Shown here one piece after another: positions 1 through 8,148 of a stretch of 64,000 nt of DNA. This DNA comes from CBDFKB01 sp965248715 (GTDB taxonomy: Bacteria > Pseudomonadota > Alphaproteobacteria > Rhizobiales > Rhizobiaceae). The position numbers were made by a program, and so were the translations under genes. The stretch's first letter is position 1. Every line of letters begins with the position of its first letter. The DNA lies in assembly GCA_965248715.1 (NCBI GenBank), contig CBDFKB010000008.1, positions 868,001 through 932,000 of the forward strand, read 5' to 3'. Under the pieces are notes generated by a model that saw only the letters and a list, made by a program, of their open reading frames with translations, made no database searches and was not told the origin of the DNA.

Positions 1-1539
1 TTGGGTTTTATCGATTGATATTGACTGATTTTGGCCAATGGCGCCTCCTCAAGCCCGTATTGCCACCATCAATCCTTTTACCCCGACGAGATTGAGCGCC
101 CGGCGGATGTTGTAGGCCAATGCGGTAAGCGAGAACTCGGCGCGGACGTTTTCCAGACGTCGCATCAGGAATGCACCCTGACCCATCCATTGTTTGATCG
201 AACCAAAGGGATGTTCAACGCTGTTGCGGCGCTCGTTCATTATTTCGGGCTGGGCTTTCACGCGCACTGCCATACGATCCAGAACCGCTTCATTTTCCAG
301 TCGAGATACCCGTCGAAAACTCTTTGTGCATTTTGCTTTCAGATTACAGGTACGGCAGGCCTTGCGGTTACAATAATCAATCTTCCTGTTGCCTCGCACT
401 TTGCTTTCATACATTGGCAAAAGAACCGCACCTGCCGGGCAGATATACTGGTTCTTGTCCGCATCATAGCTAAACACATCCTTGGCAAACAAACCTTCGC
501 GCACCGCTGAACCACGCTGCGGTTTGGCCACAAAGGGTACAAGCCCGGCTTTCTCACAATCCTCGATATCTTCAATCTTGAAGTAGCCCCGGTCAGCCAC
601 AACATTGATTTCTTCAACACCAAGGATCGTGCGGGCTGGTTCCGCCGTTTTGGCCAGCAGGCCCAGATCGCCAACCTGTGTACAAACTTCTTGCGCGACG
701 ATCAGCTTGTGTTTGCAATCAACTGCAATCTGCACATTGTAACTAACGCCTGCCTTGGACTTGCCCGCTTGATACCGGCTGTCCGGGTCGCTCAGCGATA
801 TCTGGCTTTCGCCATTGCACTCCATTTCGCCAAGCAGGGCCTTGTGGCGGCCTTGCCTGGCCTGAAGTTTGGCGATCTTTTCACCAAGCTTGGGATCACC
901 ACCTGAAGGGCGTGAGCCATCCTCGCCATTATCGCCGTCATCCATATCACTCAGATATGCGGCCAGACGCTCGTCTGCCTCTTTGATGGTTTTGGTCAAT
1001 CCGGTTTTGGTAAAGTTCTTGTCCTTGGCGTTCACAGCCTTGATCCGGGTTCCATCAACGGCCAGCAATTCCCGGCCAAACAGATCAAGTTGGCGACACA
1101 ATAACACAAACTCCCGGAACACATGTTTGAAGGCCGCCCGGTTATCGCGTCGGAAATCAGCAATCGTTTTGAAGTCTGGCTTCAAATGCCGCAACAGCCA
1201 GATCACTTCAATATTGCGGTAGCACTCCACCTCCAACCGGCGGCTTGAGCGCACCCGGTTGAGATATCCATAAATATAGAGCTTCAAAAGATCCGCCGGA
1301 TGATAGCCGGGCCGGCCCGTCGCCTCGGCTTCAACCCTTGTAAAGCCCGCACCTTGCAAATCCATGGCGTCAACAAAAGCATCAATGAAGCGAACCGGGT
1401 TATCCGCCCCAACATAATCCTCCACCCTTTCGGGCAACAACAACATTTGGGTGCGGTCAGTTCCAGAAATATGAGCATGGTGAAAAATACCATGCTGCAC
1501 ACCTATATGGAATCTAAGTTCGAGTTTCCACACAGTCTG
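1..1539 (-). mobile_element. IS1182-family insertion sequence, left end outside window
   Basis: The element holds one transposase gene read leftwards. The sequence TTCAGACTGTGTGG (minus strand, just above 1539) resembles the terminal repeats I remember for rhizobial IS1182 elements and is taken as the promoter-side end. No matching copy is visible in bases 1-48 beyond the stop codon, so the other end probably lies before base 1. The boundary at 1539 is an estimate, and no target duplication can be checked. Confidence 0.6.
49..1500 (-). CDS. IS1182-family transposase
   Basis: DDE-type transposase of about 483 residues that moves the surrounding insertion sequence. The N-terminal block GTDRTQMLLLPERVEDYV, followed by NPVRFIDAFVD, is the usual start of IS1182 transposases. 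The middle holds the AVDGTRIKAVN stretch with a catalytic-type Asp, the VVADRGYFK region follows, and a CNRKACRTCNLKAKC Cys cluster precedes the terminal HPFGSIKQWMG block with the expected late acidic/histidine region. I chose the GTG at 1500 because it gives a family-like N-terminus; the frame stays open further upstream but that part runs through the inverted-repeat region. The reading frame is intact, so the element may still be active. Confidence in the family is high; the start is less certain. Confidence 0.9.
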   Translation of the reverse strand: MQHGIFHHAHISGTDRTQMLLLPERVEDYVGADNPVRFIDAFVDAMDLQGAGFTRVEAEATGRPGYHPADLLKLYIYGYLNRVRSSRRLEVECYRNIEVIWLLRHLKPDFKTIADFRRDNRAAFKHVFREFVLLCRQLDLFGRELLAVDGTRIKAVNAKDKNFTKTGLTKTIKEADERLAAYLSDMDDGDNGEDGSRPSGGDPKLGEKIAKLQARQGRHKALLGEMECNGESQISLSDPDSRYQAGKSKAGVSYNVQIAVDCKHKLIVAQEVCTQVGDLGLLAKTAEPARTILGVEEINVVADRGYFKIEDIEDCEKAGLVPFVAKPQRGSAVREGLFAKDVFSYDADKNQYICPAGAVLLPMYESKVRGNRKIDYCNRKACRTCNLKAKCTKSFRRVSRLENEAVLDRMAVRVKAQPEIMNERRNSVEHPFGSIKQWMGQGAFLMRRLENVRAEFSLTALAYNIRRALNLVGVKGLMVAIRA

Positions 1540-1540
1540 A

Positions 1541-1584
1541 AAGAGATAGCGCGACGAAGCTATTCCAACGCTTGGTGACAAGCG
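1541..1584 (+). repeat. Intergenic mosaic repeat, module C
   Basis: Imperfect palindrome of the form GATAGCGCGACGAAGC ... GCTTGGTGACAAGCG. Close copies lie at 7973-8012, 22626-22679 (inverted) and 24488-24531. This copy directly abuts the insertion sequence end on one side and the CTAG of the next element on the other. Confidence 0.7.
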
Positions 1585-1753
1585 CTAGTGGAATGAATTT
1601 GACATTTGGTGCCCATTTGCAGCTTCGTCGTTTGTCAAATGTCAAATTTAAAAATTCCACTAGATTCAATATCTTGCTAGTGGTTCTTTTGATTCCAACA
1701 TTTGCAAACCAGAGTGTTGCAACGGGACGCAAATGTTGGAATCGAACCACTAG
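1585..1753. repeat. 169-bp paired-hairpin element, copy 1
   Basis: Two long inverted repeats in tandem, each bounded by CTAG. Hairpin 1 (1585-1663) pairs CTAGTGGAAT...TTTGACATTTG with CAAATGTCAAA...ATTCCACTAG. Hairpin 2 (1677-1753) pairs CTAGTGGTTC...CCAACATTTGC with GCAAATGTTGG...GAACCACTAG. A 13-nt linker separates them. A second copy of the same 169-bp length and nearly the same sequence is at 26782-26950. There is no coding capacity beyond chance frames. The form suggests a non-autonomous mobile element or a structured RNA/DNA element. Confidence 0.8.
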
Positions 1754-1924
1754 AACCCGTTGACAAACTGATTTCGGTCACGTCTTGAAAAGATATGGTG
1801 AAAATCGCCCCTATTTGGCGTCGCGAACTCTTGCAAAGGTGGGGCTTTGTGAGCGAATTCGCTCTTAAATCTATACCGTTTTCACGCATACCGTAGTCCA
1901 AATCCGGTTTGTCGACGGGTCCTA
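1751..1924. repeat. 174-bp MITE-like element with TTGACA-type ends
   Basis: The ends are inverted copies: TAGAACCCGTTGACAAAC on the left, and TAGGACCCGTCGACAAAC read inward from the right. It carries no gene. The first three bases (TAG) are shared with the end of the preceding hairpin element. The same type of end recurs at 3749-3772, 10632-10902, 15481-15508, 26757-26784, 50097-50120 and 62365-62417. IS5-type elements often target YTAR/CTAG, which fits the junctions seen here, but no parent transposase is in the window. Confidence 0.6.
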
Positions 1925-1953
1925 ACGATGCGAGTATGTATCCTTAAGGTTAT

Positions 1954-1976
1954 TGTCCTATTTATTTGATAGGACA
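1954..1976. promoter_or_regulatory. Inverted repeat upstream of pgi, possible operator
   Basis: A perfect 8-bp inverted repeat, TGTCCTAT and ATAGGACA, with a 7-nt spacer, ends 25 nt before the pgi ATG. The size and position suit a dimeric repressor site or a small 5' leader hairpin. No regulator gene is adjacent. Confidence 0.3.
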
Positions 1977-2001
1977 AGTCTTATTGAATGGTTTAACGCC
2001 C

Positions 2002-3639
2002 ATGATCCTTTCCCACCTGCCACAACAACGCATCGCTGCGCTTGCCGCCCACCGTGACCGTTTGAGCGCGACCGGACTGAAGGCGGTGCATGCCGCATGT
2101 CCAACCCAATTTGACGATCTTTCGTTAGAAATTGACGGCTTGATCTACGATTATTCCCGCAATCTGCTGGATCAGGATGTGGTTTTCGAACTTGTTGGCC
2201 TCGCGCAAGATGCCGGTGTCGCCGAAAGGCGCGATGCCATGTTTGCTGGCGAACCGGTTAATTCGACCGAAAACCGCGCCGCGCTGCATACCGCGTTGCG
2301 CCTGCCACCCGGTAGCAGCTTGATCGTTGACGGCAACGATATTAGTGCCGACGTGCAAGGCGTGTTGGTGCGCATGGCAGGGTTTGCCGACGCGGTACAC
2401 GATGGTGAGTATCAAGTTTCCGGCGGCAGGGTGGCAACTGTGGTCGGCATCGGCATCGGCGGTTCAGACCTTGGCCCGCAAATGGCGGCTGAGGCACTCA
2501 AGCCGTTTGCCAAAGGTCCCGATTTGCGTTTTATCGCCAATGTGGATGGCGCTGATATTTTGGACGTGCTCAAAGGCATAGATTTGTCGCGTACCCTTTT
2601 CATAGTCACCTCGAAGACGTTTACTACCCAAGAGACGATGGCCAATGCGACCAGTGCCAGAGTTCTGGTCGCTGAAGCGGTTGGAGATAAGCGGGCCGGG
2701 CGCCATTTTGCAGCGGTATCGACCAATCTCGAAGCGACCCGCGCCTTCGGCATTGATGACGAACGCACCTTCGGATTTTGGGACTGGGTCGGCGGCCGTT
2801 ATTCGATTTGGTCGGCGGTCGGCCTGTCCTTGATGATTGGCATCGGGTCTAAACAGTTCCGCCAATTCCTTGCCGGTGGCTACGAAATCGACCAGCATTT
2901 TCAAAGTGCGCCTTTGGCCGCCAATATACCGGTGCTGATGGGCCTGATCGGCATATGGCACCGCAATTTTTTGCGATATCCGGCCCAGGCGATCGTGCCC
3001 TACGAACAAAGACTGGCCCGCTTTCCCGCTTTCCTACAGCAATTGGAAATGGAATCGAACGGCAAGAACGTGCGCCGCAACGGTGAGCTAGCCGAAGATG
3101 CCTCAGCATCGCTGATCTGGGGCGAACCTGGCACCAACAGCCAGCACGCATTCTTCCAGTGGTTGCATCAGGGCACCGATGTGGTGCCGGTCGATTTCCT
3201 GGTCGGCGCCAGTTCGGCGAGCGATACTGGCGACCATCACGCCATGTTGCTAGCAAATTGTTTGGCTCAGGCCCAGGCGCTGATGAGCGGTCGGAGCACC
3301 GACAATGCAAAAGCACAATTGCTTCGCGCCGGTTTCAACGAAAGCGAGGCCGGGCGATTGGCGCCGCACAAAAGATTTGCTGGCAACCGCCCGTCATCGA
3401 CCATCCTTTATGACTGCCTGACCCCTTCGACCCTGGGGAAATTAGTCGCGCTTTATGAACACAAGACTTTGGTGCAAAGCGTCATCTGGGACATCAACCC
3501 GTTTGACCAATGGGGGGTGGAACTCGGCAAGGAAATGGCCAGTTCTTTGTTGCCGGTTATACGCGGCGACGGTAAAAAGCTTGGCCAAGATGCGACCACG
3601 GACGGGCTGATTGCTGCGGTCAGTCGCATGCGCGGGTAA
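2002..3639 (+). CDS. pgi: Glucose-6-phosphate isomerase
   Basis: Cytoplasmic enzyme interconverting glucose-6-phosphate and fructose-6-phosphate, serving gluconeogenesis, the Entner-Doudoroff/pentose routes and sugar-nucleotide supply. The product is about 545 residues, the usual length. Visible motifs are VVGIGIGGSDLGP near residue 150, the FGFWDWVGGRYSIWSA signature near 260, LEMESNGK with its catalytic-type Glu near 345, NSQHAFFQWLHQGT with the catalytic-type His near 375, and the C-terminal signature FDQWGVELGKE with its Lys. The frame is open a little further upstream (to a TTG at 1966), but the ATG at 2002 gives the family-like N-terminus. It is a single gene between repeat-rich spacers; a short inverted repeat just upstream may regulate it. 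Confidence 0.97.
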   Translation: MILSHLPQQRIAALAAHRDRLSATGLKAVHAACPTQFDDLSLEIDGLIYDYSRNLLDQDVVFELVGLAQDAGVAERRDAMFAGEPVNSTENRAALHTALRLPPGSSLIVDGNDISADVQGVLVRMAGFADAVHDGEYQVSGGRVATVVGIGIGGSDLGPQMAAEALKPFAKGPDLRFIANVDGADILDVLKGIDLSRTLFIVTSKTFTTQETMANATSARVLVAEAVGDKRAGRHFAAVSTNLEATRAFGIDDERTFGFWDWVGGRYSIWSAVGLSLMIGIGSKQFRQFLAGGYEIDQHFQSAPLAANIPVLMGLIGIWHRNFLRYPAQAIVPYEQRLARFPAFLQQLEMESNGKNVRRNGELAEDASASLIWGEPGTNSQHAFFQWLHQGTDVVPVDFLVGASSASDTGDHHAMLLANCLAQAQALMSGRSTDNAKAQLLRAGFNESEAGRLAPHKRFAGNRPSSTILYDCLTPSTLGKLVALYEHKTLVQSVIWDINPFDQWGVELGKEMASSLLPVIRGDGKKLGQDATTDGLIAAVSRMRG

Positions 3640-3652
3640 ATCTGGCCGGTCC

Positions 3653-3722
3653 CAATATTCACACGTTGCCCAATATTCACACGTTGCCCAATATTCACAT
3701 GTTGCCCAATATTCACATGTTG
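3653..3722. repeat. Four tandem 18-bp repeats
   Basis: Units CAATATTCACACGTTGCC at 3653, 3671, 3689 and 3707; the last is 16 nt long. The third and fourth copies carry ACATG instead of ACACG. They lie right after the pgi stop and about 100 nt before the next gene. There are no spacers of unique sequence, so this is not a CRISPR array. The role is unknown; tandem protein-binding sites or simple expansion are both possible. Confidence 0.9.
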
Positions 3723-3748
3723 ATTGTAACGGTGTAGGATCAAGCTTG

Positions 3749-3772
3749 GACCGGTTTGTCGACGGGTCCCAA
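3749..3772 (-). repeat. Solo MITE-like end
   Basis: Read on the minus strand this is TTGGGACCCGTCGACAAACC, closely matching the right end of the element at 1751-1924. No partner end is visible nearby, so it is probably a decayed or truncated copy in the leader of the downstream gene. Confidence 0.5.
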
Positions 3773-3823
3773 CGAACACCGCTACCCGGCGGCCGTACTT
3801 TCCCTTTTCACCTGGATGACGCG

Positions 3824-6130
3824 ATGAACGAGATTTCGCATGCAAAATTTGGCATTGGCAATGCGCTGACCCGGCTGGAGGACGACCGTTTTATCACTGG
3901 CAGTGGTCAGTTTACCGATGATTTTTACCAAGAAAACCAACTGCACGGCTTTGTAGTGCGCTCGCCGATTGCGGCTGGCAAATTTAGGGTCGGTGATCTT
4001 TGCGCCTGTAGGGATCATCCAGGCGTGCACAGGGTATTTTTGCACCAAGATATCGCCGATCTCGGCCACATTCCGTGCCAGACGCTCGGCCCCGATCCGG
4101 ACGGTACCAAGCGACCGTCGAAAGATATCCCGCTTTTATGCAAAGACACGGTCTACCATCTCGGTGACGCGATCGCGTTTGTGATCGCCGACAGCGTCGA
4201 AATTGCCCGTGACGCAGCCGAGCTGATCGAAATCAATTTCGATCCCTTCGACAATATCGTGGTCGATACCGAAGCCGCTTTGGCCGACGACGCGCCGCGT
4301 GTTCACGCCGATCTCGACGCCAATGTCGCCTTCATCATTGCCCGCGGTGACGCCGATGCCGCAGGCGATGCGTTTCAATTGGCCACCCATGTCTCCTCGC
4401 TCAAGGTGATCAACAACCGGCTGGTCTCCAATTATATGGAGCCACGCGCGGCATTGGCCAGTTGGAGTGAAACCGACGACCGCTTCACGATCACGGTTTG
4501 CTCGCAAGGCGTTCACTCGGTGCGCCGGACGCTTGCTGGCGTGCTGGGTATCGACCAGGAGAAATTGCGGGTCCTGACCAAGGATGTTGGTGGCGGGTTC
4601 GGTACCAAGGTGTTCGTCTACCGCGAATATGCGCTGTGCTTGTTTGCCGCCGGCAAGCTCGGCCGGCCGATCAAATGGACCTGTGATCGAAGCGAACATT
4701 TTCTTGCCGATGCGCACGGTCGCGACAATGTCACCACCGCCCGCATGGCGATGGACGCGGCCGGTCGGTTCCTAGCGGTAGAAATTGATATTTTGGCCAA
4801 CATGGGTGCCTATCTGCACACGTTTGGCCCGTTTATTCCAGCCCTCGGCATCTCCATGACCACCGGGGTTTACCATATCCCCGCAATCGATGTCCGGGTG
4901 CGTGGCGTCTATACCAACACCACGCCGACCGATGCCTATCGCGGCGCCGGGCGACCTGAGGCGTGTTATTTGATCGAACGTCTGGTCGACCGTTGCGCTA
5001 TCGATCTTGGTATCGGCGTTGATGAAATCCGCCGCCGCAACATGATCCGCCCGGAGCAATTGCCCTACACATCGCCGACCGGGCGTATGTATGACACCGG
5101 CGAATATCAGGCACATATGGAACAATGCATGGAGCGCGCCGGCTGGGCAGATTTTGAAGCCCGCAACGCGGCGTCGAAGGCGCACGGCCGGTTCCGCGGC
5201 ATCGGTATGGCGACCTACATAGAAGCATGTGCGTTTGCTGGCGCAGAACCGGCCTTTGTCGAACTTCATAAAGACGGCAAGATAACCCTCAAAATCGGCA
5301 CCCAGTCGAACGGCCAGGGCCACGCCACGGCCTATTCGCAGATGGCGGCGGAAAAACTCGGCGTCGATTACAGCACTATCGAAGTGCGCCAGGGCGACAG
5401 CGACGAACTTGCCGCCGGCGGTGGCACCGGCGGTTCGCGCTCAATCCCGCTCGGCGCGCCTTCGGCTGCACGGGCCGGGGCTAATTTGGCGGAAAAATTA
5501 CGCAAAATCGCCGCCGATGAACTGGAAGCTGATGCCGGTGATATCGAACTTGTGGATGGCACTGCCAGGATCGTTGGCACCGACCGCTCGATTACTTTTG
5601 CAGCTATTGCCGAAGCGGCAAACCAAGAAGACCTGAAAGCGGAAGGCGTCTTCAAGCAGGAAGAGGCGACCTATCCCAACGGTACCCACATCTGCGAGGT
5701 GGAAATCGATCCCGATACCGGGGTGACGCAAGTGCTCACCTATACAATCGTTGACGATTTCGGTGTCACTGTGAACCCGCTTTTATTGGCTGGGCAAATC
5801 CATGGCGGCACCGCACAAGGGATCGGCCAGTGTCTGCACGAACAGGTTATCTATGATCAAACCGGCCAATTGTTGACTGCCAGTTTCATGGACTACCGAA
5901 TGCCGCGCGCCGCCGACATACCTATGTTCGATTTTGCAACCCGCAATGTACCATCGACCACCAATGAGCTGGGCATTAAGGGTGCGGGTGAAGCCGGCAC
6001 TGTCGGCTCAACCCCAGCCACCATGAACGCGGTAATTGATGCCATGCGCCGGCAATATGGCGTAGTCGAACTGGATATGCCGGTCACCCCATTCGCGCTG
6101 TGGCAAGTGATCCAGCATCAAAAGGGCTAA
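3824..6130 (+). CDS. CoxL-like xanthine dehydrogenase family molybdenum-binding subunit (form II type)
   Basis: Large subunit of a molybdenum hydroxylase, about 768 residues. It has the usual order: aldehyde oxidase a/b hammerhead domain (about 15-140), then the molybdopterin-binding domain. Seen in the sequence: GGGFGTK for cofactor contact, the active-site loop AYRGAGR at 371-377, and the C-terminal GAGEAGTVG block with the catalytic-type Glu. AYRGAGR is characteristic of form II CoxL-like proteins; true CO dehydrogenases carry AYXCSFR, so CO oxidation is unlikely and the substrate is unknown. The ATG at 3824 is used because the longer frame would translate the tandem 18-bp repeats. Unusually, no FAD (CoxM) or 2Fe-2S (CoxS) subunit gene is adjacent. 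Confidence 0.88.
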   Translation: MNEISHAKFGIGNALTRLEDDRFITGSGQFTDDFYQENQLHGFVVRSPIAAGKFRVGDLCACRDHPGVHRVFLHQDIADLGHIPCQTLGPDPDGTKRPSKDIPLLCKDTVYHLGDAIAFVIADSVEIARDAAELIEINFDPFDNIVVDTEAALADDAPRVHADLDANVAFIIARGDADAAGDAFQLATHVSSLKVINNRLVSNYMEPRAALASWSETDDRFTITVCSQGVHSVRRTLAGVLGIDQEKLRVLTKDVGGGFGTKVFVYREYALCLFAAGKLGRPIKWTCDRSEHFLADAHGRDNVTTARMAMDAAGRFLAVEIDILANMGAYLHTFGPFIPALGISMTTGVYHIPAIDVRVRGVYTNTTPTDAYRGAGRPEACYLIERLVDRCAIDLGIGVDEIRRRNMIRPEQLPYTSPTGRMYDTGEYQAHMEQCMERAGWADFEARNAASKAHGRFRGIGMATYIEACAFAGAEPAFVELHKDGKITLKIGTQSNGQGHATAYSQMAAEKLGVDYSTIEVRQGDSDELAAGGGTGGSRSIPLGAPSAARAGANLAEKLRKIAADELEADAGDIELVDGTARIVGTDRSITFAAIAEAANQEDLKAEGVFKQEEATYPNGTHICEVEIDPDTGVTQVLTYTIVDDFGVTVNPLLLAGQIHGGTAQGIGQCLHEQVIYDQTGQLLTASFMDYRMPRAADIPMFDFATRNVPSTTNELGIKGAGEAGTVGSTPATMNAVIDAMRRQYGVVELDMPVTPFALWQVIQHQKG

Positions 6131-6146
6131 CCTCGAAATTGCCAAT

Positions 6147-6197
6147 GTCAATGAACGCGAACCGCGCCACGTGGGTGATATTAAGTTCCCTTGGTAC
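6147..6197 (-). repeat. TACCAAGG-family repeat, diverged copy
   Basis: Ends in GATATTAAGTTCCCTTGGTA. Read on the minus strand it begins TACCAAGGGAACTTAATATC, matching the copies at 8014-8070, 43512-43628 and 56320-56462, but it is more diverged internally. It lies in the spacer between the molybdenum hydroxylase and L,D-transpeptidase genes. I see nothing else in 6198-6421. Confidence 0.5.
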
Positions 6198-6421
6198 AAA
6201 TTGGCCTGGCGGCGGCCTGCCTCGTCAATCATGAAACACAATTGACTTCGAATTTGGCAAATCAGCACCAGCTATAGGCCAAATCATGGCGTGGTGATTG
6301 TGATTAAGGAAAACGGGGATTTCTTTGTAGTCATATATGATGAGACGGATAAATCTGCTATCAAGATACTGTGTAATTGGGTGTTAAGGCGGTAAATGAT
6401 TTTGTTGCGGGAATGTTGGAT

Positions 6422-7876
6422 ATGCGTATGTCATCTATCCCTCGAGTTGTCTTATTGATACTGACTGCACTGCTGCTGGCTTGTTTTTCGACCGCCTTTG
6501 ATAGTGGAACTACTGCCGCAATGGCCGAGGGGCGTAAGTCGCTATTTGAGGTGCTGACGGGGCGGGGCCTTAGGACCGCGCGATCAAGTAAGATTACCCG
6601 TGTCGCCGCCGCCCCTCGAAAAAAGAAACGCCGCCGTGCCGCTAAAAACCAGACCGACCGGGTTTTGCCGGCGCCGGCCGATTGGCTGATCGCCAAGCAA
6701 AGCGGCGAACCAGTGCAGTTGATCGTCAATTTGGCCGAACAGCGGGTGCGGGTCTATGTGGGCGACAGCGAGGTCGCTTCTTCACAGGTTTCCTCCGGCA
6801 AAGCTGGATACGATACGCCGACCGGGATATTCTCCATCCTTGGCAAGAGCCGGTATCATCGCTCCAACATCTATTCCAATGCGCCAATGCCGTTCATGCA
6901 AAGACTAACCTGGTCCGGCATCGCATTGCATGCGTCAAACAGCGTGCCGGCCCAACCTGCCTCCCATGGCTGCGTGCGCTTACCTGGCCAATTCGCCGGC
7001 CAATTGTTTGGTTTCACCGAACGCGGCGGCCATGTGATTATCACCCATAACCAGGTGGTGCCGAAGCCAATCGATCATGCAGCGCTGTTTCAGCCCGGTG
7101 CCCAATATGACCCGGCCGCCGATCTAAGAAAGGTCGAATTTTCAATCAGGCGCCATTTGGCCAAACGCCACAACCCGTTCGACTACCCGGTCAAGGACCG
7201 TTTCAACGGCGACAGCCGCAAACCGGTCCGTATCTATTTGACCAGGCTGTCCGAGCACGAAAAATTGCGCGATGTTCAGCGCTTGTTGCACCTCTTGCAT
7301 ATGCGGCCGGGAGAAATCGATGGGTATATGGGCCCCAACACCGGCAACGCCATCAAACGCTTTCAAAAGCACTATGGTTTGCAGGTGACCGGCGCCATGT
7401 CCGATCAAGTGCTCACCGATCTTTATCGGATCACGGGTATTGGCACGCCGCCTGATGCGCGCATCTATGTACGTCAGGATTTCCGGGCAGTGTTTGAGGC
7501 CGACATTGGTCTTGCCGATCCGCAAGTGCCCCTGGGCGAGCATCTGCTGACGATCAAACGCTTCGACCGTGATGCCGGCCGGGCTTCCTGGCTGGTCAGC
7601 TCAATTTCCGATGGCAGCCAATCTCGCGACTTGGACAATTTGGTAGCCGGCAATGATCTGGATGCGGCGTTTGCGGTGGTTACCGAGCCGAACTATTTGA
7701 TCGCCCATGTGCTGGATCGCTTCGATATCCCGCAAAGGATCCGTAACCGTATTTCGGCGCGTTTGACCGCTGGTTCGTCGATCGCCATCTCCGATACCGG
7801 TATCAGCTGGGAAACCGGCCTTGGCACTGACTTTATCGTTTTAACCAAGGAACGGGATCAAGCGGTAAGCGGATAG
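6422..7876 (+). CDS. L,D-transpeptidase (YkuD) with peptidoglycan-binding domain
   Basis: Periplasmic cell-wall enzyme of about 484 residues that would form 3-3 crosslinks or attach proteins to peptidoglycan. An N-terminal hydrophobic stretch (VVLLILTALLLACF) acts as a signal peptide or anchor and is followed by a very basic segment rich in K and R. The YkuD domain (about 100-215) has the catalytic block HASNSVPAQPASHGCVRL with Cys184. A PG_binding_1 domain follows near residues 290-345 (VQRLLHLL...GAIKRFQ-type helices; here GYMGPNTGNAIKRFQKHYGL). The last 120 residues match no domain I recognise. The frame opens at a TTG at 6377; in-frame ATG codons at 6413, 6422 and 6428 are possible, and 6422 gives a good signal peptide. 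Confidence 0.9.
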   Translation: MRMSSIPRVVLLILTALLLACFSTAFDSGTTAAMAEGRKSLFEVLTGRGLRTARSSKITRVAAAPRKKKRRRAAKNQTDRVLPAPADWLIAKQSGEPVQLIVNLAEQRVRVYVGDSEVASSQVSSGKAGYDTPTGIFSILGKSRYHRSNIYSNAPMPFMQRLTWSGIALHASNSVPAQPASHGCVRLPGQFAGQLFGFTERGGHVIITHNQVVPKPIDHAALFQPGAQYDPAADLRKVEFSIRRHLAKRHNPFDYPVKDRFNGDSRKPVRIYLTRLSEHEKLRDVQRLLHLLHMRPGEIDGYMGPNTGNAIKRFQKHYGLQVTGAMSDQVLTDLYRITGIGTPPDARIYVRQDFRAVFEADIGLADPQVPLGEHLLTIKRFDRDAGRASWLVSSISDGSQSRDLDNLVAGNDLDAAFAVVTEPNYLIAHVLDRFDIPQRIRNRISARLTAGSSIAISDTGISWETGLGTDFIVLTKERDQAVSG

Positions 7877-7913
7877 GGCATTTCGGCCTCCAAATAAGGG
7901 CTGTTGCGCTCTG

Positions 7914-8012
7914 GAGCGGGTCACCCAAAAGTGGGTACCGGTACTGGGAAAAATGACACGCGTAAACAAATAGATAGCGCGACGACGCTACTCCAACGCT
8001 TCGTGACAAGCG
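7914..8012 (+). repeat. Intergenic mosaic repeat, modules A and C
   Basis: Module A (7914-7961) is the palindrome GAGCGGGTCACCCAAAAG ... AAATGACACGC, and module C (7973-8012) follows after a short linker. This A-plus-C order is repeated at 24373-24531 and, inverted, at 22626-22726. The A palindrome strongly resembles the rhizobial intergenic mosaic elements. Confidence 0.8.
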
Positions 8013-8013
8013 C

Positions 8014-8070
8014 TAGTCAGCGAACAAAATCGCGGCGGTCAAATCGGTCAATAGTAAATTCCTTTGGTAT
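8014..8070 (-). repeat. TACCAAGG-family repeat, 57-bp copy
   Basis: On the minus strand it reads ATACCAAAGGAATTTACTAT ... GATTTTGTTCGCTGACTA. It aligns along its full length with the first 57 bp of the copy at 43512. It begins at the CTAG that ends module C and lies 78 nt before an AT-rich foreign-looking gene. Confidence 0.7.
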
Positions 8071-8148
8071 GACTCGGTCATGGTCAACAAAGATAAATAC
8101 TAAGTAAGAAAACCAAATTTCATGGATTCACTAGCGAAATAACTCAAT

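Noticed and set aside
1514..1901. Frames over the paired-hairpin and MITE-like elements (also 26567-26929)
   Set aside because: They arise from inverted repeats, have no start signals and differ in length between the copies.
3653..3722. CRISPR array
   Set aside because: The repeats are contiguous 18-mers without spacers, and no cas genes are present.
3611..3823. N-terminal extension of the CoxL-like frame across the tandem repeats
   Set aside because: It encodes four repeats of the type AQYSHV from the 18-bp units and has no family support. The ATG at 3824 matches homologues.
6422..6466. Lipoprotein signal in the L,D-transpeptidase (LLLACF)
   Set aside because: A lipobox needs a small residue and Cys near L-A-C, and LAC is present. 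But the following residues are bulky (FSTAF), and the helix fits an ordinary signal/anchor better. Left open but not called.
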